DNA of 64,000 nucleotides. Source: Myxocyprinus asiaticus (taxonomy: Eukaryota; Chordata; Actinopteri; Cypriniformes; Catostomidae). The number at the start of each line of letters is the position of its first letter. Positions within the stretch are counted from its first letter, which is position 1. Position numbers and translations under genes: made by a program. The stretch covers positions 20,670,281 to 20,734,280 of the forward strand of contig NC_059373.1 in assembly GCF_019703515.2 (NCBI RefSeq). The letters are read 5' to 3'. A model generated the notes under the pieces. The model made no database searches. It saw nothing but the letters and a program-made list of their open reading frames with translations, and had not been told where the DNA came from. This document shows positions 42,361 through 52,631 of the stretch, one piece after another.

Positions 42361-43120
42361 AACCACACTGACACACACACACACACACACCTTATGTGTT
42401 ATAGGATTATTTTTATTTCCATATCTAATCATATCACTGTTTAGTTTGTAGTTGTAAGACGGAAGTTTATTGACTGCATTGTATTAATTATTAATTGATA
42501 TTACTGCATAAATAAACTTTGTTTATATTACAAAGAGAAGTGTTTTGGTTTGTTTTGCATACGCCTGTGTCATGCTGATGGGATGTCAGTGCTCGGATTC
42601 AAACTTTCATTCATTGTTTTTTTTTCCCGAAAATCGATATTCTTCGGATGTCGATTTTCCTAAGAAAACAATCTAATATTGAGACTGTTTTAATATTTGG
42701 TTATTAGTCCCTGATTTAAGGGTGGTGCCCCGTCAATGTTAATCCTTATTAATATTCTATTGATTTTTGATAACTGATAATTATCTTTGATTGAATTTGA
42801 ATGATCAATAAGCTAGTGTTAATTTTAATTAATGTTTCATCGACTTTAACAATTAACGATTATCTTTGATAACTGTTGATTTAAAGGATTAAAAAAAAGC
42901 TAACATTGATTCTCATCAATGTTCTATTGATTTTAATAATTAATAATTATCTTTGATAATTATTAATTATTGCTAATAACCAAACTTGCTCCTAAACGTA
43001 GCACACTACATTTACTGGAGTCCCATGTGAGGTTTTAATGAGTTAGATACAATTAATTAATTTAAATATTGATTAATAACTACAGAAATAATTATTAATT
43101 ATTTCTGATAGTAACACTGA
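41336..43120. other. Unassigned repeat-like region
   Basis: 41,400-42,260 is more GC-balanced than the flanks and lacks long protein-like frames. It is followed by (CT)n at 42327-42358, (CA)n at 42370-42390, AATAAACTTTG (a possible polyadenylation signal, 42511-42521), TGGTGCCCCGTC at 42722-42733 and an A/T-rich imperfect tandem array at 42735-42980 (units with TTAATxTTCTATTGATTTT and AATTATCTTTGATAA). The layout hints at a large LTR and leader of a retroelement, but no matching second LTR was found. Confidence 0.3.
42327..42390. repeat. (CT)n and (CA)n microsatellites
   Basis: 16 CT units, an 11-bp break, then about 10 CA units. Confidence 0.95.
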
Positions 43121-44905
43121 TCTAAACAACCAGTAAAGCCCTACATTGTTCATTTGGTTGAGTGGGGTTGCTTTCAGTGTGCAGGAACTTTCAGAAGCAA
43201 CTTGTTGATTTTCTATGTGATCATGTTGGAGAGCACCCATTTGAGTAGTTAAATGTTCCACAGCAAACATGTATTGTTGTCTCATTTTTTTTGCCGGTAT
43301 AAATTTCCTCCATGGTTTGCCCATCAGCACAAATGAATTCTCCTTCTTTTATAAATAGTGTCTGTTATGTGTGAAATATCATCTTGTTAAAATTTTAACA
43401 ACATGGAGTGGACAAAACTGAATGGATTGACAACAGGAAGATGAAGGTCAACAAACAGTGTCTGTGTAAAAGCTAAACTAATGCTAAATTAATGTCTGGT
43501 GTGTGAAAGAACACCCAAGAGTGAAATCTGTAAATGAAACTTTTAGAACAGCTCCATTCCCATTATACAGATGACCATTCTATAGAGTATTGAGAGATCT
43601 ATAAAGTATAAAGTCAGATGTCGATAATAATGCACTGGTTGAAAGCCATTTGCTTTTGTACACCCACAGTACTCGAGTGTGAACACATAAGAGCAGATGC
43701 TCAAGCTGAATGATGGGTGCATTATCCTCAAGATCATGAGTTCATTGTTGGGGATCAAAGTGCTTTTTATTCCCGCAGTTGAATAAAGCAACATGGCCCT
43801 TAAGTGAGTCAATTATTGGATAAAAGGGAGCAGAGAAAAATAACCAGAGATCAGAACACTCATTACGTCGAAAGCCATCTGACCTTGGATATTTAGAACA
43901 CACAAATGCTGAGAGCTGGGTTTCCCTTACACACAGTTTCCTCTTATCATCTTAATGTTGCCTTTAATAATTATATTACACATTAAAGGTTATGATTTTA
44001 AAAGATTCTGTGAGCAGTGTATGTTAATCATAATTAACTGTAGTGAACTTTTGTTACTGTGTGGTTTACCGCAGAGACATTATGAGGGACTGAGACGAGT
44101 CACTCATTTAAATATGAATGAGAGAAATCATAATGCTAAGTATGGCAGCTGTAGCACTAATTTAATGTTAAAAGAGCCAGCTGGCTTTCGAATAGAGACA
44201 TTGATGTTCTGCCTTTAAGTTTTTAGTCACCTGTTAGGACACTATAGAATGCGCCAATCACCTGTTAGAGCAATACAGAACGCACATGCACATTACCTAG
44301 ACCAGCTTAAAACTATGTTTTTTTAGCATGATTTAAGCTACAGAAAAACAATCTAAGATATAATTGTTGTTAGATTTTATTTGAAACAAATTATTGGAAC
44401 TTAATCTTGACCATATAATCTTTTCCATTTTCAGTTGAAAAGAGTTGTACTTGTATGACTAAATAGCAGACTGGAGGCGTTACTAACATGGCCCGAGTGA
44501 CCTAACTTGCCCTAATGGGACTTTGTTCTCTCTTAGTGAGTATCTGTATTGAAATTAGTCAAAGGAACACTTTAAATGCATCACTTATGGAACACTGCTC
44601 AGAAAAATGTCCACACAGATACATGATGCTAATGCAGCACACTTTTCCAAAAATCTACTTATGAAATGCAGAACTCAGAAAGATTAAAGTGGTTTTTATC
44701 ACCATGTTTATTTCTTGATGAAATGTGCACACCCCCCTGGAGAAAATGAAGCATCTTCCTCAAAGGTTTACAGAGTTTATTGAGATTGAAATGCTTTAGT
44801 GAACCCCACTGCCCCCTTTATTAGGAAGGCATGCATTTTCCCAATGCGGAAAATGTTCCAGGGTATGTTGAATCCTGAACAGAATGATGAATTATGATCA
44901 AGCAA
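43121..44905. other. Non-coding stretch
   Basis: No gene or element was recognised. Short open frames on both strands lack protein-like composition. Confidence 0.35.
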
Positions 44906-44907
44906 GG

Positions 44908-45345
44908 GTTGTTGGAACGCTTGACAAGATTAGCTCACATCCACATCAGCTGATACACCCATTCACCACCAGAGGTCCTCATTGCCCGATACTAATCAAG
45001 ACTAGCCACACCTGTGCCCAATCTAATGCTTGTTTCCCTGAAAGTATAAATGCCCTGTTCTTTCAGTTACTCTCTGTGAAGTATTGTTTGCCTCTCATAG
45101 CTGCAATTCTGTGTGTTACTCGTGTCCATTGCCTGTCCAGTTATGTAGACCACTTGCTCTCTCTTTGGACCTTGATATTTGTCTTGCCTATTGGATTTGT
45201 TCTGTCTAGACAGAGTATATTTACCTCTTGTGGTTTTGACCCTTGCCTGCCTTGACTGTGAGTTTGAGTTTGCTCCTTCCAGTAAAATTATCTGCACATG
45301 GATCCTACCCGATCTCCAGTGTCTTCTGAGTTACAATATTAGGAT
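44908..45345 (+). repeat. Dispersed LTR-like repeat
   Basis: It begins TGTTGGAACGC and ends TCTTCTGAGTTACA (TG...CA). Inside are AAGTATAAATGCCCTGTTC (a TATA-like box), a C/T-rich part and AGTAAAATTATCTGCACATG. Repeats with a GGATCC...TCCAGTGTCTTC end are common in fish. No flanking duplication was seen, so the type is unsure. Confidence 0.4.
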
Positions 45346-46150
45346 GATATATAAAATATTGTACTTTGCTCTAGCTTGATTATAATTGCACAAGAAAGTA
45401 CTGAATGTCAATAGCAAAGGTCCTCTAGCTTGCATGAAATGTGCAGTATCTACATTTCTTTTCATGCATGCTAAAGTAAAGTGCCTTTGCTATTGTCACA
45501 ATCATCCAGATTTACTGAATTCCTTTTTAGGGAGTAGCCTAATTTGGTCCCGCTCTGTAGCTCACCCTGTCTCTCATTTGGTGCAAACAGTAAGGATTAG
45601 TTTTAAGGTGCTGAGGAAAGATAAATGGTGGCAGTCATGCAGATGTAGTCTCATATAAAATGTTGTGCATTTCCCCTTGAGTCTGACCTCACCTGCATGG
45701 CAACAGGAATAGATGATAATGATGTAGGAGGCAATGTTCTCTCTGAGGTCACAGGGGGAAAGAATTTAAGACATTTCTAACATCTGAGAAAGCCCACGAG
45801 GACCAGGTCGGAGATATTAAAGGCTGTTTTTAAGTATGGGACAATTCGGGCCACATTTCTCCCATCGTGGTCTTCTGAGCTCTGTGCGGGGGCGGCCAAG
45901 CAAGTACTGCCGATATTATCTGTGCCAGGATCTGTTGCTGTCCTTGCTAGACCATAGAATATTATGTTTTACTAGTGAGGAACATTTCTGAACTTTTTTC
46001 CATAACAAACCATTTGCCTTATGCCTTGAATTCTGTTCTGCATTTTTACTTTCAACAATTTTTATCAAAGAGAGAAAAAAAAAAATATTCTTCCATTATG
46101 CATTTAATACACAAGCAATATACATTACAAAGTATTTAATAACCCAAACA
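45346..46150. other. Non-coding stretch
   Basis: No recognised gene; an A run lies at 46076-46085. Confidence 0.4.
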
Positions 46151-46159
46151 CACATCTAT

Positions 46160-46530
46160 ATGTCCTAGCTGTATATTCATAAGCATTTAATTAGGGGTAA
46201 TAAAAATTTGGTGCTATAACAGCTTCCTCTCTTCTCCAAAGGAGAAGTTGAGTTCAGATCTGGGCTTTGTGCAGGCCAGTAAAGTTCTTCCACACCAGAC
46301 TTCATAAATTATTGCTTTGATAGACCTCATTTTGTGAGCAGAGGCATTGTCATGCTGTAACAGAAAAGAGCCCTTCCCAAACTGTTGCCAAAAAGTTGAA
46401 AGCACACAATTCTCTAGAATGTTTTTGTATGCTGTAGCATCAAGATTAGTCTTGGAATTACTGGAATGGAATAGCCAAACCTGTTAATTAGAATAGAGTT
46501 TCTACATACTTTTGGTCATGTTGTGTGTTT
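46160..46530 (-). pseudogene. Tc1-like transposase fragment
   Basis: The minus frame 46405-46214 contains FLLQHDNASAHKMRSIK, the QxDNAxxH motif holding the second catalytic Asp of Tc1 transposases. The next stretch reads (shifted) like EVWCGRTLLACTKPRSELNF, a degraded copy of the segment before the last acidic residue. CTACATACTTTTGGTCATGT at 46502-46521 is a typical Tc1 end. Dead remnant. Confidence 0.75.
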
Positions 46531-46850
46531 TCATAAATGTTTTGATTTGCATAGTGTTTCAACTAGGGCTGTTGATTTAACGTGTTAATTTAGTGTGATT
46601 AATTATTTGAAAAAATTTGATTCAGTTTTTTAATCGATTGACTACTTTCAACACTTCTGATATCTCCCATTATTACCTGTACACACTGGGTTAATAACTT
46701 ATGCTTATGTCTTTGGTTCAAGGCCCACCAATGATCAGTATATAGTCAAACTCTTTTCTTTATATGACTCTTTTTCATAAGAAATGAAAATTATGTCACG
46801 TTCCATTCATAATTACTTAACAATGGTGAGAGCTGAATTACAATAGTGTT

Positions 46851-47049
46851 ACAGGGATAGATCACCCAAAAATGAAAATTCCGTCATCAGTTACTCACCC
46901 TCATGCTTTTCCAAACCAATATGACTTTCTTCTGTGGAACACAAAAGAAGATTTTAGGCAGACAGTCACCATTCACTTCAAACACATATTGTTTTCTCCA
47001 TACAATAAAGCTGAGTCATTAACAACGGTGAATTATCCCTTTTAATAGA
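46851..47049. mobile_element. MITE of the GTTCACCCAAAA fold-back family
   Basis: Left end ACAGGGATAGATCACCCAAA, then TACTCACCCTCATGC and GTGGAACACAAAAGAAGA, as in sfpq intron 1; right end GGTGAATTATCCCTTTTAA. Its arms are shorter than those of the intron 1 copy. Confidence 0.75.
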
Positions 47050-47646
47050 GTTTTTTTTAATCATGCCTTGTCCCTCTGGTAATCTTTAATTGTTTGTACT
47101 GCATATATTATAACTGCTCTCTTATCATTCCACTTCTTTTTGATGGGATAAGATAGCATATCACATCCCCTGTAGTTTCTTGGAGTATTGACCACAGATT
47201 AGATAATAATCCATATTTTCTATATAAATCGTCATAAGAACAATGTGTAGAAGCCAGATTAATGGCATGAACTGCTGGCATATCATCCCTTTATTCTATA
47301 GTGATAAGCAACCCTGCATCATTGCTTTTAGATGAAATCTTACACTACATCTGATCCCATTGTGATATACTCCTTTGGCCAACTACTGTGGTGCTGCTAT
47401 TGTAAGTAGGATGATATATCAGCCAAAATCTGATATTGTTGCTCAATTCCCAGACCAAATTTAAAGGCTGTCTGATGAAAAAAAAAACTTGTTTTTGATA
47501 TTTATTGACTGCAGTCATGCTGGCTGTAAAATATTTTTCTTCGCTTTCTCTTAACCTAAAACTTTTTTGCACTGCAGATTTTTTAAACTGTATACCCAGT
47601 GGAAACAAGATGTTTTTCTTTAGTTGATATGATGTTGCAGTACAAG
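47050..47646. other. Non-coding stretch
   Basis: No recognised feature; it ends at the AATGC target duplication. Confidence 0.4.
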
Positions 47647-47651
47647 AATGC

Positions 47652-47981
47652 TGTCACAAGGTCTCTAACTTTCTTCTCAAGGAGGAAGTGAGGGCCGGGC
47701 AAGTGTTCAACACAAGTCTTTTATTTTCCACACTTTCTCGTCTAACACAACAAGATTTACTTTTTTCATCACAACACAAAACACACAGAACACTCTGCTG
47801 CATGTGTCTCTCTCTCTCTCTCCTCTGGCGGTCTGGATTGCCCTTTTTATCCCTCTCCACTCTCACTGCAAACACAAAACAGCTGTAAGAGGTGATTTCC
47901 CACAGGTGTCAATCCTTACCGCTCTGTCTCTCCCGGCCTCGGTCTCTGCAAACATCGCTTAGCCACACCCCCATCACCACA
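47652..47981 (-). repeat. 3' LTR of the Gypsy element
   Basis: About 330 bp, matching 52302-52626 in the same order. Differences such as gtctctaact/ttctctgact and small indels show an old insertion. Confidence 0.88.
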
Positions 47982-48488
47982 TACCCCCATCACCCGATTC
48001 AGGCCGGGGAGACATCCGGCCTGTCTCTTACTCCCCACCCCAATTCTGACAAGGAAATCCACAACAGCCATCTGCGCCCCCGGCCTGTGGACCACCTCGA
48101 ACTTAAAAGGCTGGAGAGTTAGGTACCAACGGGTGATCCACGCATTGATATCCTTCATGCCATGGAGCCACCGGAGGTGGGTGTGGTCTGAACAGATAGT
48201 GAAAGCACATCCCAACAGATAGTACCGGAGGGTGAGGACCGCCCACTTGATGGCCAAACACTCCTTCTCGATGGTGTTGTAGTTAGTCTCTCTCAGCGAG
48301 AGCTTGCGACTAATGTACAGCACGGGACACTCCTCCCCCTCCACCATCTGGGACAGTACCGCTCCCAACCCCCTGTCCGATGCGTCCGTCTGCAAGATAA
48401 AAGGGAGAGAGAAATCAGGAGAGTGCAATAACGGCCCACCGCAGAGTGCAGCACTTGCGTGAATGCCTGCTGACACGGCTCCATCCAC
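47916..48488 (-). pseudogene. Gypsy RNase H
   Basis: LQTDASDRGLGAVLSQ (first Asp), YNTIEKECLAIKWAV (Glu), FTICSDHTHLRWL (Asp) and VHRPGAQMAVVDFLVR (last Asp) complete a Gypsy RNase H. The preceding RT thumb region (VTSPLTDFTKKGAPDPVQW) lies in another frame (48559-48293). The reading runs on into the 3' LTR. Confidence 0.88.
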
Positions 48489-48591
48489 TGGACCGGATCT
48501 GGTGCCCCCTTTTTAGTAAAATCAGTCAGCGGGCTGGTGACAGTCGAATAGTTAGGCACAAACGTACGATAATAGCCAGCCTGCCCCTCAC

Positions 48592-49077
48592 CTACTTTTT
48601 GGTCTTAGGTTTCGGGCCAGCTGCAATCGCTGAACTCTTATCAATTTGGGGCCGCACCTGTCCATGACTCAAGTGGAAGCCCAGATACCATACTTCCACC
48701 CATCCAATTGCACACTTCTTAGGGTTTGCCGTGAGTCCCGCCCATCTTAACGACTTCAGGACAGCCCTCAGATGCTGCAGATGCCGCTGCCAATCATTAA
48801 TATAAATAATAATGTTATCCAGATAGGCAGCAGCGTAAGCGGCGTGCGGTCTGAGGATTCTGTCCATGAGCCGCTGAAACGTAGCCAGGGCCCCGAACAA
48901 ATCAAAAGGAAGGGTGACACAATTTCCGGACAAATTGTGTGGAAAATGCAGTTTTTTTTCATGGGACAAGGGAGTTAAGGGGATCTGCCAATATCCCTTA
49001 TTCAAATCCAGTGTTGAATAAAAGTGAGCCATGCCTAACCGATCGAGCAGTTCATCAATCTGAGGCATTGGGTACAC
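48592..49077 (-). pseudogene. Gypsy reverse transcriptase
   Basis: MPQIDELLDRLG, FYSTLDLNKGYWQIPL (first Asp region), VTLPFDLFGALATFQRLMDR and YLDNIIIYINDW, in which the expected catalytic YLDD has become YLDN, so one active-site Asp is lost. LTANPKKCAIGWVEVWYLGF follows. The part before MYPMPQ, with the FCVDYR-type motif, lies in other frames up to about 49.2 kb. Confidence 0.9.
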
Positions 49078-49171
49078 ATCAAATTTAGACTCCGCATTAA
49101 CTTTTCAATAATCCACACAGAACCGGACCAAGCCATTACTCTTTGGAACCAGCACCACCGGGCTGGCCCAG

Positions 49172-49503
49172 TCACTGTGGGATTCTTCTATTACCCCCAT
49201 ATCTATCATGGCCTTTAATTCTTCCCGAACCACTTTTTTTGTGTTCGGGTAATCGGTAGGGATGACTGCGTACCACTACCCCTGGGTTCGTTTTGATATG
49301 GTGCTCTATGAGATTCATACGACCAGGAAGAGGCAAGAACACGTTGGAGAATTCTCCTTGCAACCTGGCAACCTCTGTGATGTGATGGTGAGAGGTGGTC
49401 TCCGCAACTGACCGGGCTGACTCGATCGGTGGCTTTTAAGTTCACCTCCGGTCCGAGCTCCTCCCTCTCTGAAACAACCATCATGGGGACCACCTCTCTC
49501 CAC
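49172..49503 (-). pseudogene. Gypsy linker to RT
   Basis: Pieces in two frames: FSNVFLPLPGRMNLIEHHI, TNPGVVVRSHPYRLPEHKK and VVSEREELGPEVNLK. The P-G-R...H-x-I motif precedes RT in Gypsy polyproteins. Confidence 0.75.
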
Positions 49504-49789
49504 CGTTTTAGGAGACTGATGTGGTAAATCTGAAGTGCCCCGCTTTGTTTAACCTCATAATTGATTTCCTTGACTCGCCATGTGACCTCAAAGGGTCCTT
49601 GCCACTTGGCGAGTAATTTAGAGCTTGATGTGGGGAGTAATACAAGGACTTTATCTTCCGGTGCAAATTCCCATAGCCGAGTACTCCTATTATACAGCCG
49701 GCTTTAACGTTCTTTAGCCTGGAGCAAATAATCCTGTGTTAGTTGCCCCAGTGTGTAGAGTCTTGCTCTCAGGTCAAGAATGTATTGAA

Positions 49790-49971
49790 TTTCATTTTTG
49801 CTGTTTGAAGGTCCCTCCTCCCAATTTTCCCGTAGGACATCGAGCACGCCATGCAGTCAACACCATACAATAATTCGAATGGGGAGAACCCCGTGGAGCC
49901 TTGCGGGACCTCTCGTACTGCCACTTGTCCCAATTTCGAGCGTCTTCATGCACAAACTTATGAATCATATT
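49790..49971 (-). pseudogene. Gypsy integrase, second part
   Basis: It continues after the SINE as HKFVHEDARNWDKW, the stretch that follows the D-35-E core, then drifts into a degraded region (CMVLTAWRARCPTGKLGG). The next 300 bp toward RT are in other frames. Confidence 0.8.
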
Positions 49972-50421
49972 ATTATTATTTTTTATTTTCTCCCCTTTTC
50001 TCCCCAATTTGGAATGCCCAATTCCCAATGCGCTCTAAGTCCTCATGGTGGCATAGTGACTCGCCTCAATCCAGGTGGCGGAGGACAAATCTCAGTTGCC
50101 TCCACGTCTGAGACCATCAATCCAAGCATCTTATCACATGGCTTGTTGAGTGCGTTACTGTGGAGACGTAGCGCATGTGGAGGCCCACGCTATTCTCCGT
50201 GGCATCCATGCACAATTCACCATGCACCCTACCGAGAGCAAGAACCACAAATTATAGCAACCATGAGGAGGTTACCCCATGTGACTCTACCCTCTCTAGC
50301 AACCGGGCCAATTTGGTTGCTTAGGAGACCTGGCTGGAGTCACTCAGCACGCCCTGGATTCGAACTCACGACTCCAGGGGTGGTAGTCAGCGTCAATACT
50401 CGCTGAGCTACCCAGGCCCCC
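49972..50421 (-). mobile_element. Full-length tRNA-derived SINE copy c, inside integrase
   Basis: 450 bp. On the minus strand it begins GGGGGCCTGGGTAGCTCAGC (A box) with GAGTTCGAATCCAGGGCG (B box), has the same body as copies a and b, and ends GGGGAGAAAATAAAAAATAA. Flanking ATGAATCxTATT at 49960-49971 and 50422-50433 is a 12-bp target duplication with one mismatch. Removing the insert rejoins the integrase reading. Confidence 0.92.
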
Positions 50422-50433
50422 ATGAATCCTATT

Positions 50434-50790
50434 CTTTAGTGTCTGATTAAATCGTTCAACCAAGCTGTCCATTTGGGGGTGGTAAATGCTGGTCCGAATC
50501 GATTTCATCCCCAATAATTCGTACAGTTCACGTAGTGTACATGACATAGACATCGTGCCCTGATCAGTGAGGATTTCTTTTAGAATCCCCACTTGGGAGA
50601 TTATTCTGAAGAGTGCATCCGCAACACTACTTGCTAATAGAAACGGGCCATCAGACGGTCTTGTTGTTTTTCCCTGCCCTAAATGACCCACCATCGGATT
50701 ATAATGAGCCATCTGGAACAACATTTCCCAGTGGCTCTTCGATACTAACAACTGGGTTGTATACTCCTTTGTCTGAGCATCCTGCGTCAC
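50434..50790 (-). pseudogene. Gypsy integrase, first part
   Basis: MAHYNPMVGHLGQGKT holds the His part of the HHCC zinc finger. The Cys pair and the first catalytic Asp are missing, which implies an internal deletion between VGHLGQGKT and the VADALFRIISQ segment. Then come EILTDQG (second Asp) and SLVERFNQTLKN (Glu) with 35 residues between them, the D-35-E spacing of integrases. The frame is broken after NRIH by the SINE and resumes at 49.96 kb. Confidence 0.85.
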
Positions 50791-50939
50791 TCAATACAAC
50801 CATCCTTAATAATTGAAAAATATGGATATGCGAGTGCAACGTCTGGCTGGAGGTGTTGACCAATCAATTTCACTTGGTCAAAGGCGTACCTAAGGGTCTC
50901 GCATCTGCTCTAGAGGGGATATCCCCAGCAGGGAATCCT

Positions 50940-51209
50940 CTAAGGGCTGGGGAAGCCGAGACATCCCCCTCCCTTACAATCCTCCTGATATGGAGCTGAT
51001 GTAGATGGCCCTGGCTCCGCCTCCCCAACCAGCGAGTCACACACCACACACCGATTCACTTTGTTGCAGGACCCATCCACACACATTCCCCTTAATAAGG
51101 TAGTAAATGCCAGCCAATTCGTTCCCAAAATTAGTGGATGGGTGAGGTGAGAATTAAGTGCAACACTGGCACTATGTTTTTGTCCCCAAAATTGAATAGT
51201 GACCATCAC
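50940..51209 (-). pseudogene. Gypsy protease-region fragment
   Basis: It contains HPLILGTNWLAF, the G-T-N-W-L segment that ends retropepsin domains in this group. The N-terminal D-S/T-G active site should lie near 51.3 kb but was not found in this frame. The downstream AEPGPSTSAPY linker leads toward the integrase part. Confidence 0.6.
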
Positions 51210-51896
51210 TAATTTTGGATATCCTCATGCGAACACCTTACCTTAACCCCCCGGCTTGTATTCAAATCCTTGGATTGAACCAAGCTTTGGTGAATGGAGG
51301 TTTGATTACACCTGAATCCACCAAGGCTTGATGTGTACACCCCTTAATTGATGCATCAGGGACCCGGACCAATGTCTCCACCTCCATTGTGGGGTTCCCT
51401 GCAGCTCCAGCACACCGGCCCAGACTTCACGCCCACACCTGCGGCAGCGGATTCAGCAGCCTGTGGGGTAGAGTGGAGAGGGTTAGGGGAAACCGGCAGG
51501 TTGAACGGCCCACGGGACCGGGGAACCGGTTTTGGGGTAGGAATTCCCCATTTCCAGGGAATAGGAACAGGGTGAGGGGAAGGAGAGGGGGAGAGATGAG
51601 AGAGAGAGAGAAGAAGAGGGCTCGCCGGCCCCCAAATACACCGCCATATGGTCCTCTGCCAGCTGGATTGCCTGGCACTGGACCCATACTGCCATCCCTT
51701 TCGGGGGCATCACATTTTGCTGCAAGCAGCCACTGCCGCAGGAGTCATGGAGCAGTTTGGCAAAGGCAAACGGGTGGCCGAGCTTTCCAAGCATCAGTGA
51801 GTGGAAGTGCAGGCAGTGCTGCTCTGCGCTATGGCTGACCCATTGTAAGATGGCAAGTTTCAAGTCCTGATAGCCCAGGAGGTTTGCGATGGGTAG

Positions 51897-52397
51897 TTAT
51901 TGGTCTGCCAGTTGCGCTTCTCCTGACAGAAGCAGCAGCAGGCTGACCACCCACTGGGACTCTGACCATCCCACTGCTTCCACCGCATGCTCAAACAGCT
52001 CCACAAATGCCTCCGGGTTGTCCTCTGGCCCCAACTTGGTGAGTGTGAAGTGGGTCATGGAGGAAGTGGCGGCCGAGGTCACGCTAGTGGAAGCCCTCTG
52101 GGGTATCAATCTCCATAGCACCTGCTGATCCTCTGCTTGAGCTTGAAGGATGACCTGGAAATGCTGCTCCTGTTCCTGACGCAGCTCAAGCAGAGCTTGA
52201 TGTTGCGTTTGGTGGATACTGGCGAGGGTCTTGATCAGCTCGTGATGGGCGAGGACTCCATGATGGTGTAACTTCCTCCAAATCCTGGATTTTGGCACCA
52301 CTGTGACAAGTTCTCTGACTTTCTTCTCAAGGAGGAAGCGAGGGCCAGGCAAACATTCAACACAAGTCTTTATTTTCCACACTTTCTCATCTAACAC
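51897..52397 (-). pseudogene. Gypsy gag-like fragment
   Basis: The open frame runs from inside the 5' LTR. Beyond the PBS it reads LHHHGVLAHHELIKTLASIH, a Q/E-rich helical stretch, and FTLTKLGPEDNPEAFVELFE with AVEAVGWSESQW, typical of the capsid N-terminal part of fish Gypsy gag. It stops early at LADQ, and the rest of gag up to about 51.4 kb is scattered over other frames (for example AILQWVSHSAEQHCLHFHSL). Confidence 0.75.
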
Positions 52398-52626
52398 AAC
52401 AAGGTTTGCTTTTCAGCACAACACAAAGCACGCAGAACACTCTGCTGTGTGTCTCTCTCTCTCTCTCCTCCGGCAGTCTGGATTGCCCTTTTTATCCCTC
52501 TCCACTCTCACTGCAAACACAAAACAGCTGTTAGAGGTTATTTCCCACAGGTGTCAATCCTTACTGTTCTGTTTCTTCCAGCCTCGCTCTCTGCAAACGT
52601 CGCTCGGCCATGCCCCCATGACCACA
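52302..52626 (-). repeat. 5' LTR of the Gypsy element
   Basis: About 325 bp; it contains CTCTCTCTCTCTCTC and CTTTTTATCCCTCTCCACTC (plus strand), shared with the other LTR. Confidence 0.88.
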
Positions 52627-52631
52627 AATGC

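Larger units (their letters stand above)
47652..52626 (-). mobile_element. Full-length Ty3/Gypsy LTR element of Gmr1-like order, defective
   Basis: LTRs at 52302-52626 (5' LTR for this strand) and 47652-47981 (3' LTR) are similar over their length with several substitutions and small indels. They begin TGTGG/TGTGA-type and end TGTCACA/TTGTGACA-type on the coding strand. The target duplication AATGC lies at 47647-47651 and 52627-52631. The PBS just inside the 5' LTR reads TGGTGCCAAAATCC (minus strand). Domain order along the minus strand is gag (52.4-51.9 kb), protease-like (51.2 kb), integrase (50.8-49.8 kb), RT (49.5-48.6 kb), RNase H (48.5-47.9 kb). Integrase before RT is the order described for Gmr1-type Gypsy elements. 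Many frameshifts; inactive. Confidence 0.9.
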
